Below, piece after piece: positions 44,763 through 52,771 of a stretch of 64,000 bases of DNA. This DNA is from Pacificoceanicola sp049341065 (GTDB taxonomy: Bacteria; Pseudomonadota; Alphaproteobacteria; Rhodobacterales; Rhodobacteraceae). The notes under the pieces were generated by a model that made no database searches, was not told where the DNA came from, and saw only the letters and a program-made list of their open reading frames with translations. The position numbers and the translations under genes are program-made. How positions within the stretch are numbered: the stretch's first letter is position 1; every line of letters starts with the position of its first letter. Where the stretch lies: the NCBI RefSeq assembly GCF_049341065.1, contig NZ_JBMPIX010000022.1, positions 1 to 64,000 on the forward strand, in the 5' to 3' direction.

Positions 44763-45056
44763 ATGGAAAACACCATTTATGCCCTGCCCGCGACGCCAAA
44801 GCAGATCGCCTATGCGCGATCACTGGCACTGCGCAATCAGACCCTACTGCCGTGGGATGTTCAGCAGGATCGCCGATCCCTCAGCGCCTGGATCGAGGCG
44901 CAGGCCAAGCTGAACCCTGTCGCGCAGGACGACCGCCCAACCTCAAAGCAAGTCGCCTTCGCCGAGCGTCTCGCGCGCATCAAACGGCGCGCCGTGCCGG
45001 ATGAGTGCTTTCGCGACAAGGGGCTCATGTCAAAGTGGATCGACGGGAACAAGTGA
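44763..45056 (+). CDS. Small protein with two internal repeats
   Basis: A 97-residue protein with two tandem repeats: TPKQIAYARSLALRNQ..LLP..D...LSAWIEA and TSKQVAFAERLARIKR..VP..F..KGLMSKWID. Each unit is about 38 residues with T-KQ-A-A--LA and a terminal W-I. The motif resembles the short T-x-KQ-x-x-A/Y repeats found in helicase- and primase-linked proteins. Function unknown. The start at 44763 is preferred over an upstream frame because AAAGGGA precedes it. Confidence 0.65.
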   Translation: MENTIYALPATPKQIAYARSLALRNQTLLPWDVQQDRRSLSAWIEAQAKLNPVAQDDRPTSKQVAFAERLARIKRRAVPDECFRDKGLMSKWIDGNK

Positions 45057-45136
45057 CTGTATTCTAATGGATGAAGAAGCAGGAAGCGTACCTGAGTTGT
45101 TTCGATTCTAGCTGAGGCCCGTGATGGACCATCAGA

Positions 45137-45160
45137 CTTGCAATCCCGTAGCATTGCAAG
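45137..45160. repeat. 8-bp inverted repeat downstream of the repeat protein
   Basis: CTTGCAAT (45137-45144) and ATTGCAAG (45153-45160) are exact inverse complements with an 8-base spacer. It lies 80 bases after the small repeat gene and upstream of the mobile mystery protein A operon. No T-run follows, so an operator fits better than a terminator. Confidence 0.4.
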
Positions 45161-45172
45161 CATGGACTATCC

Positions 45173-45253
45173 GCCATGCTGTGGCAGATCATAATTGATA
45201 TAGTTGAAAATCTATAGCATTGCGTAAATTCACTTTATGCCATACTGTGGCAT
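45173..45253. promoter_or_regulatory. Probable operators of the mobile mystery protein operon
   Basis: Two near-identical 14-mers, GCCATGCTGTGGCA at 45173-45186 and GCCATACTGTGGCA at 45239-45252, differ at one base and are 66 bp apart. The second sits in a perfect 6-bp palindrome (ATGCCA...TGGCAT, 45237-45253). The space between is AT-rich and probably holds the promoter. Binding by the HTH protein encoded next is the natural reading. Confidence 0.5.
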
Positions 45254-45291
45254 GGCGGTATGGCCGCAAATGCAAGATCACAGGTTGGCAG

Positions 45292-45753
45292 ATGTCGGTT
45301 ACTCGAGCGAAGCAAAGACAGGCCCAAGAGAGGATCAACCAGGCTGCCAGCCTGGCGAAGTCGCTTGCAAAGCCGATCGGCGGCTGGATCGCCACCTTCC
45401 AGGAAGCGATCGGGATGAATGCCCCGGCCCTTGCTGAACGCCTCGGAATTTCACGAAACAACATCTATGCCGCGATCCAGAACGAACAGGCCGGAACCAT
45501 CTCCGTGAACCAACTGGAGAAGATCGCCGAAGCCATGGGCGGCCGCTTTGTCTATGCAATCATCCCGCGCGAAGGCCCCGTTGAAGAGATCGTTCTGGCC
45601 CAAGCCCGTGCGAAGGCACGACGCATTATCCAGCGCACGCGGGCGCATATGGCTCTCGAAGAGCAGACAGAGGGTTTGCGCAGCGAAGCCGAGATGATCG
45701 AGGAACTCGCCGCCGACATTATCCGTGAAGGTCGACGGGATTTCTGGCAATGA
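45292..45753 (+). CDS. Mobile mystery protein A (HTH regulator)
   Basis: A 153-residue protein with a Cro/C1-type helix-turn-helix (NAPALAERLGISRNNIYAAI then GTISVNQLEKIAEAMG) and a helical C-terminus (ARRIIQRTRAHMALEEQ). The gene order and sequence match mobile mystery protein A, which always precedes a Fic-domain partner and is thought to be its antitoxin-like regulator. The start at 45292 is used because the frame upstream overlaps the probable operator. Its stop overlaps the Fic gene by 4 bases. Confidence 0.85.
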   Translation: MSVTRAKQRQAQERINQAASLAKSLAKPIGGWIATFQEAIGMNAPALAERLGISRNNIYAAIQNEQAGTISVNQLEKIAEAMGGRFVYAIIPREGPVEEIVLAQARAKARRIIQRTRAHMALEEQTEGLRSEAEMIEELAADIIREGRRDFWQ

Positions 45754-46355
45754 CGCTCGAGCTTCACGAACCTTACGGCGCCACCCCCCTGACGCCCGAC
45801 GAGTTGCTTGGCCTCAAGGCCAAGCATATTGCGACGCGCGGCGAGCTGAACGAACTCGAAGGGGAGAACATCATCTCAGGCCTTACCTGGCTCGACCGGC
45901 GCCCAAAATCGTTTGACGTCCTGACAGATGCCGCGGTGCGCGAAATCCACAAGCGTCTTTTCGGGGAAGTCTGGGACTGGGCCGGCGTTTTCCGTCTGAC
46001 CGACAAGAACATCGGGGTGCCGGTCTGGCACGTCTCTACCGAGTTGCGGACCTGTCTCGATGACGCCCGTTACTGGCGTGACCATAAGAGCTTCGATCCG
46101 CTGGAAGCAACGGCGCGCCTTCACCACCGCCTTGTCTGGATCCATCCCTTTGCGAACGGCAATGGACGTTGGGCGCGGATCATGGCGGACGCCTACTTGG
46201 CGAAGATCAATCCGGACATCTTCCTCGACTGGTCTGGTGGTGGAACGCTGAACGCCGAAAGTGCACACCGGTCAGCCTACATCGCAGCACTCAGAGCCGC
46301 CGATCAGCACGACTTCGAGCCCTTGGTGGCACTCGTGCGGTCACTCGCAAGGTAG
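45750..46355 (+). CDS. Mobile mystery protein B (Fic domain)
   Basis: A 201-residue Fic protein, family of mobile mystery protein B. The Fic motif is HPFANGNGRWARIMAD, with Asn where classical Fic AMP transferases have Asp or Glu; this is usual in mobile mystery B and suggests a changed activity. The N-terminus has the conserved TRGELNELEGENI segment, and the last third is helical. Paired with HTH gene A it is a toxin-antitoxin-like module seen in mobile DNA. Target and reaction are unknown. Confidence 0.88.
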   Translation: MTLELHEPYGATPLTPDELLGLKAKHIATRGELNELEGENIISGLTWLDRRPKSFDVLTDAAVREIHKRLFGEVWDWAGVFRLTDKNIGVPVWHVSTELRTCLDDARYWRDHKSFDPLEATARLHHRLVWIHPFANGNGRWARIMADAYLAKINPDIFLDWSGGGTLNAESAHRSAYIAALRAADQHDFEPLVALVRSLAR

Positions 46356-46389
46356 CCGTCCGCTCCGACAGACAAGATGGCGTGGCGGT

Positions 46390-47034
46390 TCACCCGAACC
46401 GCCGTCCTCCTTTGGTGAAGGTATATTCATTGACAATGATCCCCTCCTCGATAGCCTCGTCAGAGGTGAGGTGGTCATACTCGGCCTGAAGCTGGCGGTA
46501 GAGCCAGCGCGCAAGGTCGCGAAGTGCCTCGGTCAGGATCTCTTCAGCGTCCTCGGTGGGCGGCTGCCAGTTCGGACTGTCCCGGGTGACATCCACGGAC
46601 ATGGTGTATTCGTGGTAATAGCGGCCGCGGTGACTGGCCTCAGCGACAAGCTGGTAGAAGTTCCGCCGCTGTACGGCCAACAGGCGGTCGGCGATGCCGT
46701 GCAACGTTGGATCCTGCGGGGCATAATTGCGGATGCGGGCGACCGCGCCCTTGGCGTGGCTGAAGTAGCCCTCGAAGCAAGCTCCATCCCCCTGTGACCA
46801 GAACCCTGAAAACCAGATGCAGGGTTTCTGCCTTGTCCCGCCGCCCATAAGGCGAACGAGGTTGGTCTTGAGGCGGATACCGAGGATATCGCAGATGCGC
46901 TCAAAATCCTCGTAGACGGCGTCCCACCAATCGTCGTGGGGCCCGAGTTCGCGATACCAACTGCGGGCCTTGTCCTTGGCGACGTCAGAGAGTTCGGGGA
47001 ACTGGTAGACTGTCGTGCAGATCACCTCAGGCAT
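46390..47034 (-). CDS. Conserved plasmid protein, putative antitoxin family
   Basis: A 214-residue soluble protein beginning MPEVICTTVYQFPELSDVAK, with WFSGFWSQGDGACFEGYFSH in the middle and DAEEILTEALRDLARWLYRQ near the end. I have seen this family labelled antitoxin of a stability system in automatic annotation, without good support; no toxin is adjacent. It belongs to the plasmid housekeeping block and overlaps the next gene by 8 bases, so the two are probably coupled. Confidence 0.72.
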   Translation of the reverse strand: MPEVICTTVYQFPELSDVAKDKARSWYRELGPHDDWWDAVYEDFERICDILGIRLKTNLVRLMGGGTRQKPCIWFSGFWSQGDGACFEGYFSHAKGAVARIRNYAPQDPTLHGIADRLLAVQRRNFYQLVAEASHRGRYYHEYTMSVDVTRDSPNWQPPTEDAEEILTEALRDLARWLYRQLQAEYDHLTSDEAIEEGIIVNEYTFTKGGRRFG

Positions 47035-47446
47035 CGACGTCCTCCCCGTTCAGCGCTGCGGCCAACCACTCTTGGGTGTTGGTCCAACCTGTCGTGGTGC
47101 GGTTGCCAAGGTCGATGACATGCGCGCCGCCGCCAAAAGCTCCAAGCCGTGCACGCGAGCAAGTGTTGGCATATTCGAACCCCCAGAGGCCGGAGAGATC
47201 GAGGTCTTCGGCAAGGCGCAATACGAAACGGATGACAGCCTCAATATCACCGTGGTCGTCATCGTGGATCCAAAGGACACTGCCCTCCGGTGCGTCCTGA
47301 CGGGAAAGATCAAAGCCCGCGACCTCTGGCTCGTTGGCATCCTGATCTTTGTCGCGACACTGCTGGAACAGCGCGAGCGCGCGGGCAGCATTGTCGGGTG
47401 TGCCGACGTCGATCAGGCACGAAAAATGGGTGAAGTAGTCCGCCAT
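47027..47446 (-). CDS. Conserved plasmid protein of unknown function
   Basis: A 139-residue acidic protein starting MADYFTHFSCLIDVGTPDNA, with VLWIHDDDHGDIEAVIRFVL and ANTCSRARLGAFGGGAHVID. A strong GGAGGTTCC ribosome site precedes it. The sequence is typical of small proteins in the alphaproteobacterial plasmid block, and I recognise no functional domain. It overlaps the downstream gene's start by 8 bases. Confidence 0.7.
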   Translation of the reverse strand: MADYFTHFSCLIDVGTPDNAARALALFQQCRDKDQDANEPEVAGFDLSRQDAPEGSVLWIHDDDHGDIEAVIRFVLRLAEDLDLSGLWGFEYANTCSRARLGAFGGGAHVIDLGNRTTTGWTNTQEWLAAALNGEDVDA

Positions 47447-47524
47447 AGGAACCTCCTGAAAATGAGAGTGACCCGGCCAATGGGCCGGGCACTGATTGTA
47501 ATGTCTGGGACTAAGCTCGGCCGA

Positions 47525-47722
47525 TCAGCTGGAAGGCTGTTCGGTCGCGGCCTGGCGCGCAGCATGCTGGAAGAGCATCTGTCGGTAGAAGCGCTTGCGT
47601 GCCGTCCGAAAACCGCGGACCGCGCGCGTGTCAGGGTGTAGTGCCCGGACCGCCGCGCGGACGACGGCCAAGGGCGACGCCGTCGGCGGCAGGCCGAGGC
47701 GCTGATAAGCGGAGTCGGTCAT
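47525..47722 (-). CDS. Small protein with J-domain-like HPD segment
   Basis: A 65-residue basic protein: YQRLGLPPTASPLAVVRAAV followed by RALHPDTRA. The order of a short helix, a basic helix and an HPD triplet recalls the first half of a DnaJ J-domain, and the rest is a basic helix. It is much shorter than a J-domain (about 70 residues) plus linker, so a Hsp70 co-chaperone role is a guess. It starts 1 base after the stop of the gene upstream. Confidence 0.55.
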   Translation of the reverse strand: MTDSAYQRLGLPPTASPLAVVRAAVRALHPDTRAVRGFRTARKRFYRQMLFQHAARQAATEQPSS

Positions 47723-47723
47723 G

Positions 47724-48108
47724 TCAGGATACCTCGAACACGGGCGAAGCCAAACGAGGGACCATGTGCGAATCGAGCAATACCTCTATCTTTTCGGCTC
47801 GGCCCATCCACGGATCGGGCCGGATCGCTTTCACCCAGTCGGCGAAGCTTGGGATAAAACCCAAGTCTTCTTTCACGTGCTGTTCGCCAACCCACCGGGT
47901 CGGGATGACGCGCCCGGTAGACAGGGTGATCGTAGGCCCGAAGATCTTCTCGGCCATGAAGATGCCCTCGGCATGGTGGCGCAACGCACGGTGCCGGAAA
48001 TCCGCTGTGATCGATTTCGAGGCGTCAAACCAAGCGTGCACGGCCAAGGTATCTTCGACCGTACCATTTCTTCACCGACGACAGGGCATGGTGATAAGGA
48101 TGTGCCAT
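47724..48108 (-). pseudogene. DUF6915-like gene with frameshift
   Basis: The intact family would read MAHPYHHALSSVKKWGG, then DTLAVHAWFDASK and on to the end. Here the ATG at 48108 opens 15 codons to KKW, after which the frame must change (about 48060-48066) to continue as EDTLAVHAWFDASKSITADF. A run that would be GGGG is only GG, so two bases appear lost. The C-terminal part from about 48047 to 47724 is otherwise well preserved (HRALRHHAEGIFMAEKIF). Either a genuine mutation or a homopolymer sequencing error. Confidence 0.65.
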
Positions 48109-48119
48109 CGTTAGCCCCC

Positions 48120-48612
48120 TCAGAAGTCGTGGGTGAAGAGTTCGGACGAGGTGAACCGCTCGTTGAACTCCAGATGGATGCAGCGCGCGCCCGCGTCGAA
48201 GCAAAAATTCGCCATAGGCACCGTCGTTGTTTTCCCACCCACCATGGGTGTCGCTGAGAAAATCGTAGACCAGCTGCTCGACGACAACTTCCAGAGAGAG
48301 GCTCCGCATTTCGACCTCGGGGGCGTCCCAGGTGATCGCGGCATAGGAGATTTCGGTTGCGGGGAAGACGACGGCCTTATCGCCGGACCAGGCACCGATG
48401 CTTTCGATCTGGCCGCTGTCACCGGCACCATCGAAAATCACGGTGACATGGGTGATGCCGGCTGCCATCAGGCCGTCGAACAGGCGGTCCTTGTTGCCGG
48501 GCCGAAGGGCCTCGATCCGGTCGGCCAGCTCGGCATGCCCGGTGAGGATCGCGCCGAAATCGACCGTGGAAGGCTGCAGAGGGGCTGAAAGAGTGGGTTC
48601 AGTATGGGTCAT
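48120..48612 (-). pseudogene. DUF6878-like gene with frameshift
   Basis: From the ATG at 48612 (GGAG ribosome site) the frame reads the expected family sequence through GGWENNDGAYGEF, then shifts near the five A's at 48203-48207 (plus strand). The correct ending CFDAGARCIHLEFNERFTSS and ELFTHDF lies in another frame and stops at 48120. Removing one base of the homopolymer restores the full protein. The unrepaired frame instead runs into the next gene. With the DUF6915-like gene, two neighbouring genes are broken by homopolymer indels. Confidence 0.7.
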
Positions 48613-48716
48613 GGGAATCTCCGTTCAATGTGGACTGGTCAGACCCCTCGGGTGGCGCACTCTTCTGCACCCCCAAAGGCTCAAACCCTCCCCGGCCCTC
48701 CTCTGTCTCTCGAGTC

Positions 48717-49235
48717 TCACGCCGCGATCTGCAGCGCCCGGGCGGCAAACGCGCGCCACAGCGGATCGACAAGGCGTGCGTCCAGAAGATCGGCCCGGCG
48801 ACGCAGCCGCTGCGCGAGATCGGATTCGTCCCATTCGGCAGCGCGGGCGGCTTGTGTGCGGGACTGGCAGGCTTCGATTACGACAGCGCGAGCCTCGACT
48901 GCGTTCGCAACAGGATTGCACCATGCGACTGCGCCGTCGCTGGCGGCCCCCGCCAGAACAAGGCGTTCGTCGCGATCAAGTATCGCAAGAAGCTGCGGAG
49001 CGGCATCAGGGCCGATATCTTCGGCATGGTCGATCGCCCCTCGCATGGCTTCGGCCAGCGTATCGAAACGATCCAGGATCTTGGGGTGCGCCTGTCCAGA
49101 CATCATGGCGGCAGGCGTTCGCGTCGCAGTCGTCAACGTAAAGGATAAACAGGGATCGGCAGGCGTGTTCCGGAGCGCCGTCGCGAAGCCCGTCGTGCGT
49201 GTTATCGGTTGAGTCTGGAAAGGAAGATCGAACAT
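48717..49235 (-). CDS. Conserved plasmid protein of unknown function
   Basis: A 172-residue helical protein starting MFDLPFQTQPITRTTGFATAL, with ILDRFDTLAEAMRGAIDHAED and a C-terminal RARDA-like helix pair (RRRADLLDARLVDPLWRAFA). A GGAG site 8 bases upstream supports the start at 49235. It is part of the housekeeping block on the minus strand. No domain recognised. Confidence 0.68.
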   Translation of the reverse strand: MFDLPFQTQPITRTTGFATALRNTPADPCLSFTLTTATRTPAAMMSGQAHPKILDRFDTLAEAMRGAIDHAEDIGPDAAPQLLAILDRDERLVLAGAASDGAVAWCNPVANAVEARAVVIEACQSRTQAARAAEWDESDLAQRLRRRADLLDARLVDPLWRAFAARALQIAA

Positions 49236-49331
49236 GTGGGTATCTCCGACGGTGCGGGAAGCCTCTCTCCCCACTTCACCCGTCAAAGACCAAACAGCTG
49301 CCCTCTCACTCGAAGGAGCGACAACGATCCG

Positions 49332-49832
49332 TCATTTGGACGCTGGTAAATCGCTCCATCGAACCCGCAGGTAGCGACCTTCGCGTTTTGGCAATTCCTT
49401 TCGGTCGATCATTCGGCCCGACACCTGAAAGTCCTCGTTGATCTTCACGACCAATAGCTTGTTGAAATTTCCATTTGTGTCGACCACGACCACGTCTTTC
49501 GTTTTGAACGGCGTAATGGTTTTAACTTCCACGTGGTCGTTGCCAAGCCTTCCATCAGCCCCTTGGGCATAGGTTTTATTCAGCTTGATGCCGTATGTGA
49601 TAGCGCCAAACAGTTCACCGATATCGCCGTAGACAGAAAGGTGAAGGCCCGTTTCCAGATGATAGCTCTCAGCAAGCGAGATAAGATCCTCAAAATAGGG
49701 GATCATGGACCTGATCGCGTTCGGGTATTTTGCGCCCCATTCCTTGTAGCGAAGCTGCTCGTCGATCTCCGACCAGGTAACCCATTCGCCATCATCGTAA
49801 AATGCGCGATCCGACCAATCTATTTCTTCCAT
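49332..49832 (-). CDS. Possible PD-(D/E)XK-fold protein (DUF6998-like)
   Basis: A 166-residue protein with GELFGAITYGIKLNK, then ADGRLGNDHVEVKTITPFKT, a D...ExK arrangement typical of the PD-(D/E)XK nuclease fold, and KLLVVKINEDFQVSGRMIDR. I associate this with DUF6998, but am not certain. A nuclease-like or nucleic-acid-binding role would fit an accessory element. No obvious partner; a 90-bp gap separates it from the DUF932 gene. No clear Shine-Dalgarno. Confidence 0.6.
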   Translation of the reverse strand: MEEIDWSDRAFYDDGEWVTWSEIDEQLRYKEWGAKYPNAIRSMIPYFEDLISLAESYHLETGLHLSVYGDIGELFGAITYGIKLNKTYAQGADGRLGNDHVEVKTITPFKTKDVVVVDTNGNFNKLLVVKINEDFQVSGRMIDRKELPKREGRYLRVRWSDLPASK

Positions 49833-49922
49833 TTATGTTCGCCCAACTTGAATCACTTCAAGCAAGTAGCAATTCAATTTGGCAATAAAGTGGCCGGAGG
49901 CAACAGAGCCTCCGGCACCGCG

Positions 49923-51122
49923 TCAGCCGACCCGGTCGAGCAGCTTCTTGGCGCGCCCCTCCATGTCGAGGCGGGCATCCTGCTGGGTCTTGTCGCGCGC
50001 CAGCCGCGTGATCCCCTGCACGAAGTCAAAGATGCTTTCCGGCGGGCGGCCCTCTTCCATCAGCACCTTCTCGATGATCTTGCCGCTCTCTGCCTTCGAA
50101 AAGCCGCGCTTGCGGAGGAAATCTGCGCGATCCTCGTCACTGCGTGCTACGATCTGCTGACGGGCCGCCTTGATGCCATTCACGAAGCCCTGTGGTGAGG
50201 AATTGGCAAAGCGCGTCAGCGCGGGTGCCGCCTCATGGGCAAAGCGAGACGCGGCGTATTTCGAGTGGCGGATGCGGATCTCCTGAAAATCCTCGACGCC
50301 CCAGAGGTTGCGGTTCTGGCACACGGCCCGCAGGTAGAAGCTCGCCATGCCGAGCGTCTTGGCTCCGACCTCCGAGTTCCAGCAATAGAAGCCCCGGAAG
50401 TAGAGATCAGGGGAACCGTCGGGCAGCTTGCCCGCCTCAATCGGGTTGCGATCGTCGACCAGGAACAGGAAGACATCGCGGTCCGAGGCATAGAGCGTGG
50501 TCGTGTCGCGGCTGATCTCGACATCGGGGTTGTAGACCCCGGTCGACCAATCAAGCACGCCTGGCACCTTCCAGCGTGTGTCGCCGGTGCCATTGCCCGC
50601 GATGCGCTGCACCGCCTCGACCAGCTCGAAATCGTGGATGCGGCCATAATCGGGGCCGGTCACAGCGCGCAGTTCCGTGCGCCCATCCTCGGTCTCGAAG
50701 GTTTTGACCTGCTCGGCGCGATGATTGGTCAGGCCATACTGCAGATTGATCCCCGCCAGCGGCGCGGGCAACTGCCGCAGATAGGAGGCCGGCGCGCCAA
50801 CGATACTGGCAAGCTGGCCAAACGCCCAATGCGTCGGCGCAACAGGTTCATGCGCTTTCGGCAGCATCAGGTGCAGCCGCTCAGGGTTGTCGCGCGCGGC
50901 CTCGACCCGGATATCCGCCGTCTGCACCACCCTGCTGCGGCTGCGTTCCGACCGACCTTTCACATTGGCCCAGAGATCGTCGAGCGAGAGATACCGCTCG
51001 TCATCGGGCCGGTTGAACCATTCGGACGACACCCGCCCGTTCCGCTCACCTCGGCTCACATCAACCTTGTAACCACCCGTCCGTGCTGGCTGTACAGGGT
51101 CCAAAACTTCTACAACGCCCAT
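49923..51122 (-). CDS. DUF932 protein
   Basis: A 399-residue DUF932 family protein, common on alphaproteobacterial plasmids. Typical parts are RYLSLDDLWANVKGRSERSR, WAFGQLASIVGAPASYLRQL, ISRDTTTLYASDRDVFLFLV and FRGFYCWNSEVGAKTLGMAS. A GGAGGA site with 7-base spacing favours the ATG at 51122 over one two codons earlier. Function unknown; members sit near Ssb and helicase genes, as here. The frame remains open far upstream, but the added residues are not coding-like. Confidence 0.9.
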   Translation of the reverse strand: MGVVEVLDPVQPARTGGYKVDVSRGERNGRVSSEWFNRPDDERYLSLDDLWANVKGRSERSRSRVVQTADIRVEAARDNPERLHLMLPKAHEPVAPTHWAFGQLASIVGAPASYLRQLPAPLAGINLQYGLTNHRAEQVKTFETEDGRTELRAVTGPDYGRIHDFELVEAVQRIAGNGTGDTRWKVPGVLDWSTGVYNPDVEISRDTTTLYASDRDVFLFLVDDRNPIEAGKLPDGSPDLYFRGFYCWNSEVGAKTLGMASFYLRAVCQNRNLWGVEDFQEIRIRHSKYAASRFAHEAAPALTRFANSSPQGFVNGIKAARQQIVARSDEDRADFLRKRGFSKAESGKIIEKVLMEEGRPPESIFDFVQGITRLARDKTQQDARLDMEGRAKKLLDRVG

Positions 51123-51388
51123 CGGCATTCCTCCATGACAGGCACCGGGAGCCACTCTCCCAGCCTTCAACCCATCGCGAAAGCAACCAACCTCGCTCTT
51201 GCTCTCAAGATCTTGGCATGAACCGCAGAAATGCGGATGATGCGCCCTACGCTGACCTAGAAAGACAGCGCGCGCCCGGTGACGGCACACTTGCAGCGCA
51301 ATGCAGGTCCGGGCCTTTCTGGCTAAGAACGATCGTATTCTGTGCGGATGGAAATACCGCCACATCGTTCGTCACTTTTCGGGTTTTG

Positions 51389-52144
51389 TTAGCCGTGGAA
51401 GGTAGGTGCGGCCCATTCCGGTGGGTCGTACATCTTCGAACGCTTTATCTCGCCGACGTAACCAGTAGTCTTTCGAAGCTTCTCCTTGTCCGCCAACCAA
51501 GTGGTGCGGTCCCGGTTTGGATCTGCCATGATTTGTGTAATCATCTGATGCGGATCAACAGTATATCGATATAAGCCTTTCTCATCATAGTTTTTTGACT
51601 CACCGGAATAAATTAGGCGCACCTCGCTTTCGTGCTTGAACGAACGCCGCTTCAACAACAGGCTTTTCGCAAACGACTCCACATCGAGATTCAATGTGCC
51701 ACCATTATGGACATGGGCTTTTAGGTCTTTTTCGCGCTTGTACAGTACCTTGCCTATGAAACAGGTGTCCTGTGGCATCTTTGGATGTTCTTGGACAAGC
51801 GCATTAATGAGCTTGCGCGGCGTTGACCGGATCCGGAGAAAACGGTACTGCGGGTCGTTAGCGTAGATCCCCCACATCGCTTCCGAAAGATTTTCGCGCG
51901 TCCAACACTGACCCACGAAATCGTCCTGAAACCCGTATTCAAAGGGCTCACCATTCAGGATACCTCCCAGCTTGAGCTGAAAATTCTCGAACTTATCCTT
52001 CCAGTTATGAATCTGGCTCAGCACATTCTCTCGTTTGGCGAAGAGGCTAATTACATAATCTTCGGACATGATCCTGTAGATATGTTGATCGAGTTCTTTT
52101 TCGGTCAGATTGATAATACACCTATTCGGAATATCGGTGCCCAT
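51389..52144 (-). CDS. DUF2971 protein
   Basis: A 251-residue protein of the DUF2971 type. Characteristic are YRIMSEDYVISLFAKREN, FQDDFVGQCWTRENLSEAMWG, VESFAKSLLLKRRSFKHESE and VRLIYSGESKNYDEKGLYRY. DUF2971 proteins are common in accessory regions and phage-defence neighbourhoods; their activity is not firmly established. The ATG at 52144 has a GGGGGAAG site about 6 bases before it and is preferred to earlier in-frame starts. Its base composition is noticeably less GC-rich than the flanking genes, suggesting separate acquisition. Confidence 0.8.
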   Translation of the reverse strand: MGTDIPNRCIINLTEKELDQHIYRIMSEDYVISLFAKRENVLSQIHNWKDKFENFQLKLGGILNGEPFEYGFQDDFVGQCWTRENLSEAMWGIYANDPQYRFLRIRSTPRKLINALVQEHPKMPQDTCFIGKVLYKREKDLKAHVHNGGTLNLDVESFAKSLLLKRRSFKHESEVRLIYSGESKNYDEKGLYRYTVDPHQMITQIMADPNRDRTTWLADKEKLRKTTGYVGEIKRSKMYDPPEWAAPTFHG

Positions 52145-52366
52145 CTTTTGCTTCCCCCATTGCATGTCCGTCACGAGCAACATCACACGCTGCGATGCCA
52201 CTCTCAAGTGATAGGCCTATCGGAAGTGCCTGCCGGTCGCAGCGCTCTTGAATAATATCATCGTGTTGCGGACCGAGTAGGTGTCGTTCGCGGCGTTCTT
52301 GCTGCGTTGCGGCAGAAGCGAACCCGGCGGCTTGCCCAGCCGGGTTCGAGGGGGAGACCCCGTTCC

Positions 52367-52771
52367 TCAGAACGGGATCTCATCGTCGCGGTCGACCAGC
52401 TCGGGGTTTTCGTTCTCGGCCGACTTCGGGCGGCTCAGAAAGTCGACCTTCTCGGCGATGATCTCGCAGCCGTAGCGGTCGTTCCCCATGCTGTCGATCC
52501 ACTTGGTGTAGTGGATTCGGCCGTGGACGAGGACCTTCATGCCCTTTTCGCAATGCTCCGCGACCGTCTTGCCGAGCCCGTTGAAGCAGGTGATGCGGTG
52601 CCATTCGGTGTCCATGACCCGGTAGCCGTTGTCGTCGCGCAGCACGCGACCTTCCGAGAGGCGGGGGCGCGAGGTAGCGAGGCTGAAGTTGGTGATGTTG
52701 GTGCCGCCTTGAGTGGTGCGGGTTTCGGGTTTCTGACCGATGTTGCCGGCGAGGATGACGATGTTCTGCAT
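52367..52771 (-). CDS. ssb: Single-stranded DNA-binding protein
   Basis: A 134-residue OB-fold Ssb. MQNIVILAGNIGQKPETRTT, FSLATSRPRL, EWHRITCFNGLGKTVAEHCE, KGMKVLVHGRIHYTKWID and the acidic end DRDDEIPF, the C-terminal tip used to recruit partners. AGGAGC stands before the ATG at 52771. Shorter than chromosomal Ssb, as usual for plasmid versions that lack a long linker. It probably protects transferred single strands in the recipient. Confidence 0.93.
   Translation of the reverse strand: MQNIVILAGNIGQKPETRTTQGGTNITNFSLATSRPRLSEGRVLRDDNGYRVMDTEWHRITCFNGLGKTVAEHCEKGMKVLVHGRIHYTKWIDSMGNDRYGCEIIAEKVDFLSRPKSAENENPELVDRDDEIPF

Noticed and set aside
48025..48612. One 195-codon protein spanning the DUF6878-like and DUF6915-like genes
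   Set aside because: The tail after GAYGEF is out of frame with the family, and the native endings appear in another frame, so this is a frameshift fusion rather than a real protein.
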